A stretch of DNA of 64,000 nucleotides from NCBI RefSeq assembly GCF_012863495.1, contig NZ_JAAVJL010000004.1, forward strand, positions 46,001 through 110,000, read 5' to 3'. Positions 32,929 to 44,700 of this stretch are shown one piece after another. The position numbers and the translations under genes are program-made. Position 1 is the stretch's first letter, and each line of letters starts with the position of its first letter. This DNA is from Pseudanabaena yagii GIHE-NHR1 (GTDB taxonomy: Bacteria; Cyanobacteriota; Cyanobacteriia; Pseudanabaenales; Pseudanabaenaceae). Below the pieces are notes generated by a model. It saw nothing but the letters and a program-made list of their open reading frames with translations. It had not been told where the DNA came from and did no database searches.

Positions 32929-35220
32929 AAGTAATAAACTTTGCTCGATCGCCTGTCTAACGGGTTGGCGAATATAGCAGTCACTTTCTAAACATTCGAC
33001 CAGCAAACGGTTAGCTTCACAATATTGACGTAAATTTTCGAGTTGCGGGGGGGTGAGATTCCAGATTTGACCAATATTGCGATAGCTAATAGCCTGTTGT
33101 CGCAGATTAGCGGCCCAGTCTTGCCATTTAGCATCACTGTCGGCATCTTCGGGGCAAGTATTGATTAACTCAGCGAGAGCTTTGGCTAAGCGCGAATCGG
33201 ACATTTCTTGGGCATATTCCAAGGCGAGGCTCAAATCTAATTCCAGATCAAGTCCTAAATCTTCACCATCTTTGGTTTCCAGCGCACGGGCAAGATCAAA
33301 GGCAAGATCAAGATTGAGATTGCGGTTTTGGCAAAGATCAAGGTCTAAGACAAGAATACGCGCTAGCACATTGGCTAAGTTTAAGACATCACTTTGGGCG
33401 ATCGCTCGACCGAGGGTAAGATAAAACGCACGGACGGACTGAATGCGATCGCTGACCTGTATGGCTTCAGCCTTTTGCTTGACCCATTGCAAGAGGTATT
33501 GCAGTTGGAGATCATCAGCGATGAGGCGATCGCACTGATCCTTCATCAATTGGAGCAATTCATCGGCGGAGCGCATCATTCCTACGGCGAGGCGCAGGAC
33601 ATCATGCCAACGGTGATCGCTAATTTTACTAGCTAGCAAGGCAAGCGTTTCAGGATTGCCATTGTAAACTAGTTCCCTTGCGGCTAAATATTCCTGAAAA
33701 GTTAAATGGGAAAAGGAATAAATACCCTTGGCGCGTTCCACAAATAAACCATGCTGTGACTCGATCGCCTTGATAATCGCCTCACTATCTAGCTGGAGTG
33801 CCTCCTCGTCGGTATGCGCTTTGGGCAAGTTACGAATGTAATCGGTAATATAACGTTCGAGATCAACCTGCCGAAAAAAATAATCCCCTTGATTGAAAGT
33901 TGTACAGGCAACTTGGGCTAATAAGTCCTCCTTGCGCTGCATTGAGAGATTTTTATAAATTTGATGCCGCTCAATATTGCGCTTTGCATCCCATTTTTTG
34001 AGCAGGACATCTAGTCCTTCGCGATAGAGTTCTGAGCGATTGGTGGGGAAATCACCATACTCATCAAAAACTAGACAGAGTAAGGTTAGTAATAAGGGAT
34101 TTGTCGCTAGTTCTTGAATTGGACGATTCTCTTCTACTTTCCGCAAAAATAGGTCAATATGGCGAGCATTGCCACTAAACCAGCGTTGGGCAAATTGAGA
34201 AATCTGCAATGGCTGAAAGTTAGCCACCTCAACTTCTGTAAACTTCTCAAAGACATATTCCTGCGCTCCCAATCGACTCGTAATTACAAAGCGATTGGTA
34301 TAGTACTGTTCCGAAAAACTCCGCAAATCTTCGAGCACCCGATGCAGATCATCTTCGCGAACTTCATCGAGACCATCTAAAAATAAAATCGCTCTGCCAT
34401 GCTGCAACAGATGCTTGAGAGTTAGCTCATCACCAATGTTATGGGCGCGAAAATCTTGGGCAATGTAGTCTAAAATATGTGGCTGCAACTCCGAGCCTGC
34501 ATATTGGCGCAGGGTTACAAAGATCGGCACTAGATCGCTAAAAATGTCCCCCTGTGAGCATTTGAGAGCAGTATATTTTAAGAGCGTGGTTTTCCCTGCC
34601 CCCGGTTTACCCAAGAGCATTAGTTTGCGATAGCGTTGCAGGGCATCCAGACTTGCCACTCGACTTTCATCGATCGCTGATGCCCCAAGGCGATCGCGTC
34701 CATGATAGGTAGCTAATAATTCCGCAATCCCCAAGCGCCGACGACTCGTAATTTTTTCTAAGACATCGGTTCCCGTATAGATTTCTTCTAAACTAATTGG
34801 GTGGGACATATCCAGCACCCGCATCGTGGCACAGCGTTCTTGGATAATTTGGCGACTGCGATATCGCAATTGCTGCACCAATTCTTCGATGTCAATATCT
34901 AGGACAAAATTTGTCATGCTAGGAGCCGCCTGCTTTGCTCCCAAAAAGCTTTGATCGCTTTGAGCAGTGGTTTCTGCATCTAGATAGTTTTGCAAAATAT
35001 GCAACAAACGGTTGTTTTTGCCAGGACCTTTACCACTAATGTCAAACTTGCGGTAAATCTCCCCCATGCGTTTACGGTAAGCTTCTTCTGAGATTCCTAA
35101 AAAGCTAGCAACTTCACGATCTTCACGATTTTCCCCAAATCTTAGGAGGAATACACTTTCCTGATCAGCCGAAAGCTGATGGATTTGCGCCATTCGCGTC
35201 AGAAATTTTTGGGGAAACAT
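32920..35220 (-). CDS. NACHT-domain STAND NTPase with N-terminal HTH and C-terminal helical domain
   Basis: A 766-aa protein. Residues about 10-80 look like a LuxR/sigma-4-type helix-turn-helix (LSADQESVFLLRFGENREDR, VASFLGISEEAYRKRMGEIY). The NACHT core has Walker A LMLLGKPGAGKTTLLKY, Walker B RAILFLDGLDEV and FVITSRL sensor, then winged-helix segments (FSHLTFQEYLAAREL). The C-terminus (ISYRNIGQIWNLTPPQLENL, then NRLLVECLESDCYIRQPVR and a terminal LLLP) matches the NACHT-associated helical domain found in bacterial NACHT/NLR-like proteins. Such STAND proteins act as switches, several in anti-phage defence. No effector domain other than the HTH is present and no defence genes flank it. Confidence 0.88.
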   Translation of the reverse strand: MFPQKFLTRMAQIHQLSADQESVFLLRFGENREDREVASFLGISEEAYRKRMGEIYRKFDISGKGPGKNNRLLHILQNYLDAETTAQSDQSFLGAKQAAPSMTNFVLDIDIEELVQQLRYRSRQIIQERCATMRVLDMSHPISLEEIYTGTDVLEKITSRRRLGIAELLATYHGRDRLGASAIDESRVASLDALQRYRKLMLLGKPGAGKTTLLKYTALKCSQGDIFSDLVPIFVTLRQYAGSELQPHILDYIAQDFRAHNIGDELTLKHLLQHGRAILFLDGLDEVREDDLHRVLEDLRSFSEQYYTNRFVITSRLGAQEYVFEKFTEVEVANFQPLQISQFAQRWFSGNARHIDLFLRKVEENRPIQELATNPLLLTLLCLVFDEYGDFPTNRSELYREGLDVLLKKWDAKRNIERHQIYKNLSMQRKEDLLAQVACTTFNQGDYFFRQVDLERYITDYIRNLPKAHTDEEALQLDSEAIIKAIESQHGLFVERAKGIYSFSHLTFQEYLAARELVYNGNPETLALLASKISDHRWHDVLRLAVGMMRSADELLQLMKDQCDRLIADDLQLQYLLQWVKQKAEAIQVSDRIQSVRAFYLTLGRAIAQSDVLNLANVLARILVLDLDLCQNRNLNLDLAFDLARALETKDGEDLGLDLELDLSLALEYAQEMSDSRLAKALAELINTCPEDADSDAKWQDWAANLRQQAISYRNIGQIWNLTPPQLENLRQYCEANRLLVECLESDCYIRQPVRQAIEQSLLLPV

Positions 35221-35285
35221 AAGCTAGAGACATTTAGCAAGCCAGTAGATTTAATTTATCAGAAATATCGTGCTCTCGTGAGTAA

Positions 35286-35321
35286 GGTTTGGTTTCCCTG
35301 CCGAAGGCAGGGAAACCAAAC
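35286..35321. terminator. Hairpin between the hydrolase and NACHT genes
   Basis: GGTTTGGTTTCCCTGCC pairs with GGCAGGGAAACCAAACT (one wobble, GAA loop), 7 nt beyond the hydrolase stop (minus strand) and upstream of the NACHT start at 35220. Confidence 0.5.
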
Positions 35322-35328
35322 TTAGCTT

Positions 35329-36195
35329 TTATTTCTGGGTCTTCTCAATCCAAGCATCAATATCTGCTAACAGGCGATCGCCTATTTCCCAAGGTAATAA
35401 ATGGGCAGTTTGGGGATAACAAATAAATTCACAATTTGGCAATAATTTTGCAGTCTCAGCAGTTGATGCAGCAGTGATATGACGATCCTGTTCTGCGGCG
35501 ATCGCTAAACAAGGAATTTGAATTTTGGCTAAGTCCTGCGTGCGATCATAACCCTGTCGCAGCGCTTGCATTAAAGCCCTATGGGCATAGCGCGAAGTTT
35601 GGAGATAAGCCTTTGCACCCGTAGTAGCAATAAGGTCATAGGCAGTTTCGGTATGCTGCTGGATTAAATAGCCGATTAGCGATCGCTTACCAAATAACTC
35701 AATATGCCAACGCGGTTTAACTGATCTTTTAGAAAAAACCTGTGATAGAGCCAAATGTAAAATCACGGCAGTGACTAAATTTGTATATTCCCACCAAGCA
35801 ATTTTTGGCAAACTACTCCGTGGCTTTGCCGCAGTGGCAATAAGAATCAACCCGACAATTTTAGGTTTTGTGCGGGGATCTAGATTATTTGCCAAATTTT
35901 GTAGTGCTAGTTCGATCGCTAAAATTCCACCCAAAGACCAGCCCAAAATCAAATACTCCGTGCTCTTGCCATCTTCAAGATCCGCTTGATCTCGCATCAG
36001 CAAATTCCAGAGATCCTCAATATGAGCCGACATCGTAAAGCCAGCCTGAACTTGATTACTACCATACCCCCGCAAATCTGGGGCGATCATCTCAAGACCA
36101 CGTTCCCGAAAATAGCTGACAAATGTCTGCATTGCTTCACTATTGCCTGGATGCCCATGTAAACAGAGGACTTTTAATCGGCGATCGCTACTCAT
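35329..36195 (-). CDS. Alpha/beta-hydrolase
   Basis: A 288-aa alpha/beta-fold hydrolase. LKVLCLHGHPGNSEAM contains the oxyanion HG motif, LILGWSLGGILAIE the nucleophile elbow G-W-S-L-G, CLAIAAEQDRHIT the acid and YPQTAHLLPWE the catalytic His. A long helical cap lies between residues about 130 and 200. The substrate is unknown; related cyanobacterial proteins are generically annotated. Confidence 0.88.
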   Translation of the reverse strand: MSSDRRLKVLCLHGHPGNSEAMQTFVSYFRERGLEMIAPDLRGYGSNQVQAGFTMSAHIEDLWNLLMRDQADLEDGKSTEYLILGWSLGGILAIELALQNLANNLDPRTKPKIVGLILIATAAKPRSSLPKIAWWEYTNLVTAVILHLALSQVFSKRSVKPRWHIELFGKRSLIGYLIQQHTETAYDLIATTGAKAYLQTSRYAHRALMQALRQGYDRTQDLAKIQIPCLAIAAEQDRHITAASTAETAKLLPNCEFICYPQTAHLLPWEIGDRLLADIDAWIEKTQK

Positions 36196-36357
36196 CTACG
36201 CTTAAATACTGATAGAGCTTTATTTGTAAAATGTATCGAAAATCACCAATCTAATTTGTACGGGGTTGCTACGATCTAGATTGAATTAATCCGACTTTTA
36301 ATATTTTTATAATATTTCTTTCTGCCCAGTTCTGTCCAAGCGCACCCAGACAAAACC

Positions 36358-37584
36358 ATGATTGCTATGACAGGTTCCTTACCTAACTCAGACTTCGTGT
36401 CTACCAACGTGCCTAACACTTTAGCAGACGGACAGGTAGTGAGGAATGCCACATTACACATCCTACTTGCAGCTATGCGTGTGATGAGTCGCTTTACTGG
36501 AGTGATCCAAGTAGAGACCAAACACCATCGATGGAAACTATTACTCAGAGGAGGGGGATTAGTTTTAGCGGAAGAAGAAGGTCAAGTCATCCCGACATTA
36601 GTTCGTAAATATAATAATAAAGGTATTAATTTCTCACGCATTCCTGCTTGGGAGCAGCGTCAATCCAATCGCCCTTATTGCTATCCCTTTGTAAGTAACG
36701 TTTACAAAAAATATCCTGATATTACGAAGGAAGTTTTAAAAGAAGTTATCTTAGAAAACTTGCTGGCTCTGCATTTAGAGGATAAGTTTTCTTTTGTATG
36801 GTATCCCGCCAGCGATTTACAAACTAACCTACCAGTTTTGCCTTTGTCCATGCTGGAAAATGCGATCGCTAACGAGGTTAAGCAATGGCAAAAATTTGAA
36901 TGTGTGAAACATCCCTATCAAGTAGTCCAACTTGTCGATGCCGCAAATTTATTAGCTAGAGTCGGGAATGATAATTTTCCATTGTTTGCCAAAGTCACGA
37001 CGGGACAAGACCGCATCAGTGCGATCGCCGATACTTTTAAGCAACCAATCTATCGGACTGCGCTTTTACTAGATAAATTAGCTCAAAAAGATATTGTCTC
37101 GATTGTGGAATTACCAGATCGCCGAGCAGACAATGCCTTAGCTGATCGTTATTTATTAACAACACCCACAGTTAACAAAAATGAACCAAAGGTTTTCATC
37201 GTTGATGATTCACCTGTGTTATTACAACAAATGCAGCGTTTACTAACAAATTGGGGATATCAAGTTAGTTCTACGGACGATGCTGAAGCTGCTACTGAAA
37301 GAATTTTGGAATATAAGCCAAGCATTGTCTTTATTGATATCAATATGCCTAGTTTAAATGGCTTTGATTTGATCAAACAAATTCGCCGCCAACGAGAACT
37401 AGCCTCGCTTGCACTGGTACTAGTCACTGCGGAAAACAGCATGACCAATAACTTTCGCGCAAGATGGGCAAATTGCCGATTTCTCGCTAAACCGAGATCG
37501 TCATCAGATACACCAAAGTTCCGTGATGAATTGCGTAACCTATTAAGAGAAACAGCCCCTTTATCGACTGATACCTTAGTTTAA
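36358..37584 (+). CDS. PATAN-domain response regulator (PilG/PixG-like)
   Basis: A 408-aa protein with an N-terminal PATAN (DUF4388-type) region (LHILLAAMRVMSRFTGVIQV, WKLLLRGGGLVLAEEEGQV) and a C-terminal receiver (about 275-395) with acidic pair VDDSP, phosphoacceptor D327 in VFIDINMPSLNGFD and the Lys in FLAKPR. The REC Thr position reads VTAENS. It is first in a taxis operon (G-H-I-J-J-L order). In Synechocystis, PATAN-REC proteins regulate type IV pilus motors and some (PixE) bind the BLUF protein PixD; a PixD-like gene lies at 63 kb. Confidence 0.88.
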   Translation: MIAMTGSLPNSDFVSTNVPNTLADGQVVRNATLHILLAAMRVMSRFTGVIQVETKHHRWKLLLRGGGLVLAEEEGQVIPTLVRKYNNKGINFSRIPAWEQRQSNRPYCYPFVSNVYKKYPDITKEVLKEVILENLLALHLEDKFSFVWYPASDLQTNLPVLPLSMLENAIANEVKQWQKFECVKHPYQVVQLVDAANLLARVGNDNFPLFAKVTTGQDRISAIADTFKQPIYRTALLLDKLAQKDIVSIVELPDRRADNALADRYLLTTPTVNKNEPKVFIVDDSPVLLQQMQRLLTNWGYQVSSTDDAEAATERILEYKPSIVFIDINMPSLNGFDLIKQIRRQRELASLALVLVTAENSMTNNFRARWANCRFLAKPRSSSDTPKFRDELRNLLRETAPLSTDTLV

Positions 37585-37748
37585 AATCTAGGTTTAAAGT
37601 ATAGATATTTTGCTGATTTCCTATTTGTATTTTTATCGGATTATTGACCAAGGCTGCATAAATAGTTATAAGCCAGATCTAAATTAATTTTAGTTGTTTT
37701 AATTAAAGTCTTCCAAATTATCGTATTCACACAGACAGGCAAAAAACT

Positions 37749-38123
37749 ATGACCGAACGTTTTTTAGTAATTGATGATTCTGCAACCCAAAGACATTTAT
37801 TAGCCTCTTTATTGCAGGACTTAGGTCATACCGTAGATTTATGTGAATCAACAGTTGGGGCTTTAGACAAGATTATCAATAATCATTACACGGCTGTTTT
37901 TTTAGACATTGTGTTGCCAGAGCAGGATGGTTATCGATTTCTCCGTGAAATGCGATCGCACCGTCAGACTGCTGATCAGTATGTAATTTTGTACTCCACG
38001 AAAACCACCAAGCTAGAAATCGAATATGGACTCAAACGCGCTAAGGCAAATGACTATTTGCCCAAACCTGTGAGCCGTGAGTCATTATCTGATGTCTTAC
38101 GGAAACTGCCCCAACCTGTTTAA
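37749..38123 (+). CDS. Single-domain CheY-like response regulator (PilH/PixH-like)
   Basis: A 124-aa receiver-only protein: acidic pair in LVIDDSA, phosphoacceptor D53 in VFLDIVLPEQDGYRFL, Ser in ILYSTKT at the usual Thr/Ser position and Lys in YLPKPVS. It receives phosphate from the CheA-like kinase at the operon end. It is 164 bp after the PATAN-REC gene and 12 nt before the CheW-like gene. Confidence 0.9.
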   Translation: MTERFLVIDDSATQRHLLASLLQDLGHTVDLCESTVGALDKIINNHYTAVFLDIVLPEQDGYRFLREMRSHRQTADQYVILYSTKTTKLEIEYGLKRAKANDYLPKPVSRESLSDVLRKLPQPV

Positions 38124-38135
38124 CCCCCTTGCATA

Positions 38136-38753
38136 ATGAGCAATCTGGATTCCGAAACATTAGCTAGCACCGCACAGCCGCATCAATTGATTGCTCCCAG
38201 TAATCGGTATATCTTGGCAAAAGCAGGTGATCGCACCGTTACCTTTCCTGATGTTTTGGTATCAGAAATTATCATGGTAGATCGTAATGCGATATTAGCT
38301 TTGCCTTTTTATGAAGCCGAGATCGTTGGTGTCATCCATCATCAAGCAACCATTATGCCCTTGCTATTATTAAGACTATTAATAGGCGAACAACGGGCTT
38401 TAATCACAGAATCATTGACAGTAGTGAGATTAAGTAAAGCTGCCAATGAGTTGAATCAACAACCAATGAGTGGGGTGGGAATAGTTGTAGATCGGGTAAT
38501 TGGGAGCCTCACTCCTGATGAATACCAAAGCAATCAATACCTAAATAGTGACGATCAAAATTTTGATTTTTCAGATTTAAAATCCTTGGATCTACTGCAA
38601 TCAGAGATTTCTACAATTACTGTTACAAAAAAAATAAACCAAATAGTAGCGAATATTAAGGAGAACGAGTATACTCCCATTGAAATTATCCTATCAAGTA
38701 TTCCTACTCATATTTGGCAACCGCAACGTTGGGGTGAGTATAGTGTAGGATAA
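38136..38753 (+). CDS. CheW-like adaptor (PilI/PixI-like)
   Basis: A 205-aa protein with a CheW-type SH3-like double barrel: RYILAKAGDRTVTFPDVLV, FYEAEIVGVIHHQATIMPLL, GVGIVVDRVIGSL. CheW couples MCP receptors to the CheA kinase. It is longer than E. coli CheW (167 aa) because of a C-terminal extension. It lies between the PilH-like gene and the large MCP gene. Confidence 0.85.
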   Translation: MSNLDSETLASTAQPHQLIAPSNRYILAKAGDRTVTFPDVLVSEIIMVDRNAILALPFYEAEIVGVIHHQATIMPLLLLRLLIGEQRALITESLTVVRLSKAANELNQQPMSGVGIVVDRVIGSLTPDEYQSNQYLNSDDQNFDFSDLKSLDLLQSEISTITVTKKINQIVANIKENEYTPIEIILSSIPTHIWQPQRWGEYSVG

Positions 38754-38786
38754 TCCCACAAAAATCTGACCCTTTCCCTATAGCGA

Positions 38787-41700
38787 ATGCATATGGCAAG
38801 CACACCTAAAACAAAAACAGCAACTTCTGTAGGCAAGAGCGCACAGGAAAATTCAAAGCAGCGATCGCCTAAATCCCCCAAAGCAGCCAAACAGGGCAGC
38901 CAACAGGGCAAACCAAAAGGCTCTATTGGGTTGGGTTTATTGCTAATTGCAATTGGTACATCGCTTATAGGGTTAGGTGGTTTAGGATACTTGTTTTATC
39001 AAGAATTGCTAAGCAGTTCTAAGCGAGAAGTTAGTCAATCCGCCGAATTGCAATCGACACAGATCGAGTCCAAGCTCAACAGCGTCCGTCAAGCTGCCGA
39101 TGGAGTCGCGCTCAATGCCAAAGCCCTGTCCCAACAAGCACCCAAACCGAAAACGGTAGATCAGTATCAAAAGCTGGTGATTGATGGATTCCCAAAATCA
39201 GAGGCAGTCGCAGGTATAGGCATTGCCCAAAATGAAAACCTACTATTTACAGTTCCCAAGCCCACAGTCCCCTATGTATTAAAGGAACAGTCAGGACTCA
39301 AGCTCGAAGGCGCTACCCAGAAGTTACCTGCCCCCAATGACAAACTATTAGCGGGTAATCGTACCGATTTTCAAAATAGTCCCCTTTATAAATCCCCCAT
39401 TACCAAGTCCAAAGAAGCTTGGTCAGAGCCATATAGCGCTTTAGGCAAAACGATCGTCACCTATAGTAGCCCCATCCTTGATGGACAAAAGGTTTTAGGT
39501 GTGGTCAATGCCGATGCGATCGCTAATAATTTGGTGGCTAGTACTAATGCAAGCGCTAATAGTGAGAGTAAAGTTGGCTTTGTCGTTGTCAGTGCCAGTG
39601 GCAAAGTGATCACATCCTCAGATCAATTGGCAACACAGTTACAGAATCCTGCCACAACCGAAGCAATCAAAAATTTGGCACAACAAGCCAAGGCTCAACC
39701 CACAGGCATTGCTCAAACAGGCGGCAATCTCTGGGCATATCGCAAAATTGAAGGCAGTGACTGGATTGTAGCTGCATCCCTACCAGAATCTGAAATTACG
39801 AACAAGTTGCTGATTTTAGTTGGTGGAGCCGCCATCGGTATCAGTACGATTTTAGCGATCGCGATCCTCAGTTTTGTTAATTCCCTCAAAAAACGCCTTC
39901 AGCCCCTTACCGAAGAATGCGATCGCTTTTTGGCTCAACAGGGAGCTACAAAGATAAACATTGCGGGCAAGGATGAAATTGATCAGCTAGGGCTATCACT
40001 GAAAAATACTTTGCAAAAAGCCAAAACCAGTGAATTGCGACTGCGTAGTGAAGCAAGCCAAGCGGCAACCTTAGATGACACTACCTCTGCCCAAATCCAG
40101 CAAAGCTTTGCGGAAGCGGAGTTGATGGAAGAAGAAGTCGGCAATTTACTAGATGTCGTCTCCTCAATGGAAGAGGGGGATCTCACCGTTGAAGCGCAAG
40201 TCAATGATCGCGCCACAGGACTAGTCGCGGATACCCTCAATCGTTTACGAGAAAAACTGATCGAAGTTATTTCGAGCGTATTGGGGACAGCTCAACAGGT
40301 CGCACAGGGCGCATCAGATCTCGAAGCACTTGCCCAAACAGTCGTGCTTAACACGGCGGAGCAAGCGCAGTCTGTAGCCCAAGGGCAGGCTCTCACCGCA
40401 CAGGTTGCGGCGATCGCTCAGCGATCATCAGAGCAGGTAAGTGTGGCGAACCAGTCCCTCCAAGGAGTGCGCGATACCGTTACCTCAGGACAGACTGCCA
40501 TTGATAACCTCACCGAAAGCATCAGTGTGTTGCAGACGGGTTCAGCGCAGATCGTGCAGCGGATGAAAACTCTTGGCGAATTTGTAGGCTTAGCGGAGCA
40601 GTTCGTACAGGATCAAGGGCAAATTGCTCAGTTAACCCAAGTTCTCGCACTCAATGCTACTCTCGTCGCATCGCGGGCGGCAGAACAAAAAGATCCCAAC
40701 CAGTTTGCAGGCGTTGCGCGTGAATTTGAAGCGATCGCAGGTCAAGTCAATGATTTAGCAACTCAAACCAATGAAGGATTAACCGTTCTCCAACAACGCA
40801 CATCTCAAATCCAAACCGTTGTAACCGCGATTGATGCCGAAGTTCAAAATTTAAGCGGACTAGTTTCAGGTTTCACTACAGGCGTAGAGTCTTCCCAGTT
40901 TGCGTTTCACAGCATTCAAATTGCTACGGAAGAGGTTGTCCAAATTGGGCAAACCATCACTGACTCTAGTCTGGAAATTACAGAAGCAGCAGGTTCTACA
41001 GCTAGTTACATTAGTGAAATCGCTCAGTTAGCAGATCGCACGGCGGATCTCACCAGAGCAGCAAGGCAACAAGCCGAAGCCATGGGCAATCAAGCCCAAC
41101 AATTGCTACAGGGTATTCAATTCTTCCGTTTACCTGAAGGGGTTGCTTATACCAATAATGCTCAACATGTAGATGCTGATGCTTTAAGCGATCGCCCTGA
41201 AACTGAGGTCAATAGTTTGTTCGATGCGCCATCAGAATCGAGCAATACTGGAGCTAATGGTAACTTAGTTGTACCTGCGATCGCGGTAGCGGCAGCAGCA
41301 ACTGCTGTGGCAATTTCTCAATCAGGACAAAATGCCGAAGCCTATACTGCGCCTGAGGATTTCGATAATTTAGATAATACTGCAACTGACAATCAATATC
41401 TCCAATCCCTTTTGGATGACCGCATTAACGAAGATAGTACTGATTACGCACTATCAGACAGCCCTGAAGTTGTTAACTCTATAGAAAATGTAGCATTGCC
41501 CCAAGAGCAAAGTTTTGCCTCCACTTCAGAAAACTTTGCCTCCGAAAATGCTTTTGACTATGCTCTAGCAAATGTCATGGCAGAGGATGATGCTGCTAAT
41601 AATTTCTTGGATACTCCTCCCCATGATGAGTCCCAAGCCCCAGAAAATGTCTATTCTGAGCTAACTGATATCTCTGTCATCGAAGAATCGCTGCTTGCGG

Positions 41701-44700
41701 ATCTCAGACATGAAATTTATGACGAATTATCAGAAGATGAAGGCATTACAGATCAGGAAGATGTAAGCACAGAAACGCATTCAGCCCTCAAAAACCCGAT
41801 GGAAGGTGTTGATGAATTCTCGATCTCTGAAGCCTCTAGTGATCCCCTCATTATTTCGGCAACTTCCTCCTTTATGGAAGATACTGCTTTCGGTAATCCA
41901 TCACCATTGTCTGAAGAGTCATTAGCAAACCTACCAACATCTGTTGATTTTTCGATTCCTGATTTAGATGATCATGATTTTGAAATTCCCAAAATCGATA
42001 TCGAATCTACCCTCGACAACTCAAATTCATTCTTTGATGCGAGTTCAGTGCAAACTAATGAGGTTGAATCAAGCTTTGATCCATTTGCGATGGAGCAATC
42101 AACCACAGATACCAGTGATTACGCCACAGATGACGTATTTACGTTAGATGATCAAGGTGAAGATCTGAATGACAATATCAATGAAAATATTTCAGAAGAT
42201 CTATCCTATAACCTAGTAGAAGATATCGGATCGGGTCAATTTGAAGATTACAACGTTGATGATTTTAGTGTTAATCCATCTGAAAGTTATGATGAGTACA
42301 CATCCCATGACGAGTTTGCTCAATCCCTAGAAGGATCATTAGAAGGCACTCCTAATGAGGCTTTCAACGACACATTCGATACTGCTTTTGATGAAACTCC
42401 ATTTGATCCAGCCTTTGGAGAAGCCTTAACTAGTTATAATGCTGTCGAGCCATCGTTAGAGCCAGCCTATGATAGTTTCGCAGATCATGCCGATGCTCAA
42501 TTCGAGACTCCATCTAGCGAAGAAGACTATAGTTTCTACGATCAGTTTGAAGCACCTGCCAACCTAGAGGCAGATGCCCTAAACGAACAAATCACCGATC
42601 TCGCATCCGAATATATTCCAGAATCTCACTCTGAAGATTCTGGAAACTTCGCTGGTTTACCAAATGTTATTCCTGATGTTTATCTTGAAGATGTTACAGA
42701 GGAGGCATTACCAGATGAATTTGAATTTGACTTCCAAGAGAACTTGTCAGCCGAATCTAGCAATAGCAATTTAGATGATGCTCACAATATCTTCGATGAG
42801 CCTAGTTTTGAACTTGAACCCACCAGTGAAGAGTCTAGTGCTACCAATGCAGATTTTGGCGATCCTTTTTATGTGGCTGATCTCCCTGAGTTATCCGAAG
42901 AAGATGAGTTCATTGAGCAACAAAACTATTTATTTACAGAAACTGCGATCGCTCCAGAAACTAGCATTCAAGCAAATAGTTTCTTAGATTCAGCATCAGA
43001 GGAATTTAATGAGGAATTTACTTTTGATCTAGACGATCATGCAACGAATTCTGACGAGTTAGAAACACCTCATAATATCTTTGAAGATTCCTTTGCTGAA
43101 GCAAATGCCTATGAAGATATTGGCGAATTTGCCAATCCATCTGCAGATTATGCGGATATGGCTGATCAGCTTAATCAGTTAGAAGCATCTACTAATGATT
43201 TTGATACATCTAATTTCTATCAAGAAAGTGAAGAATTTGCTGATAATTTTGAGCTAGATAATTTAGCTAGCCAAGCAGATGCTTTCGTACCAGAAATTTC
43301 GATTGCCTCAGAATCTGATCAACAAAACGCGCCAACAGCAGAAGCATCCTTAGATGAGGCTTCCACAGAGTTTAATTTTGACCTATCCGAAGATTTGACT
43401 AATATTGGCAATTTAGGCAATTTAGAAAATTTAGGTGATGGCATCACAGACACATCCAATATTTTTGACGAATCTAGCTTATCCCTGAGCGATGAGGAGT
43501 TTACACCTGAGGATGCGATCGAGTTTGACACCTCACAACAGGAAGAATTACCTCAAGTTGAAATTGCAGATCTATCTAATTTTAATGAGGATATTTCTGA
43601 ATTTGCGTTTCCAGACTTCTCTGATATGAATGCAGAGACAGATATGCCAGCAGCGATCGCAGATACTAATTTTGCAGATACAGCAGATACAGGATCTCAC
43701 GATCAATTTGCCGATCTGTCCGATCCTTTTAGTAGTTCTAGCTCTCAGTTTGAAATGCCTGACTTCTCAGGTGATGCTTTATTAGAAGAAGAGATGGATC
43801 TAGATACCTCAGATGACTTTGATTCCTTAACCTTGGATGACGAAGTACCGATTAACTCTGTAGAAATGCTACTAGAAGAAAGCAGTGCAGAGGATTCCAG
43901 CTCTCTTACGGATGACGCTATTTCCATTGATAACTGGGACGATTTGCCAGATCTGAGTGCTGGTGATGCATTCACTGTTGTACAAGCAGATGTCCAAAAC
44001 GAAATATCAGCAGAAAATATAGGCTCCTTAGAAGAGACATCAGAATGGGAAGAAGAAACATTTTTTGATTCCCTATCATCGGATTCTATAGGAGATCATG
44101 ATCTGATTTCAGCATCGCCAGAAAATCCTCTAGATATGGTCACATCTGATGCTCATGACGAAGCTTCAGCATTTCTAGCAAATTCTCTAGATGAAATGAC
44201 ATCTGAAGTTGACAACTTCATGTTGGATGAGGAATCTTCAGCGTCATTAGATTCGGGTGACAATGATCCTTTCGATTTTTCTGAGAATTGGTTAGATGAG
44301 GCGATACCTGACAACGATCAGAATATTGATGGGCTTGCGGATTTATCCATTGGTGAATATCCTTCCAATCTTCTCAATGACCTAGAATCGGATAACTCCA
44401 ATGAGCCTAACTATGGATTTGCTGATGATTTATTAGATAGTCTCATGGATGAGTCTGATACAGGCATCAATGATTTATCGACAAGCTTCCCAGATCTATC
44501 TGTGGATAATTCTGCTATACCATCGGAACCATCGGAGCATACGACGGATATGGCTAATCCAATGGAGATGCTGGCTGATGGTGGATCTGACGATCGCGAA
44601 TCACAATTTGATTTTGACTTTTCCGCCTTTGATGAGCTAATCGACGATATCAGTAACCCAACCCCTGCAAGCCTAGACTCCATCAATAGTAACCCTAATT

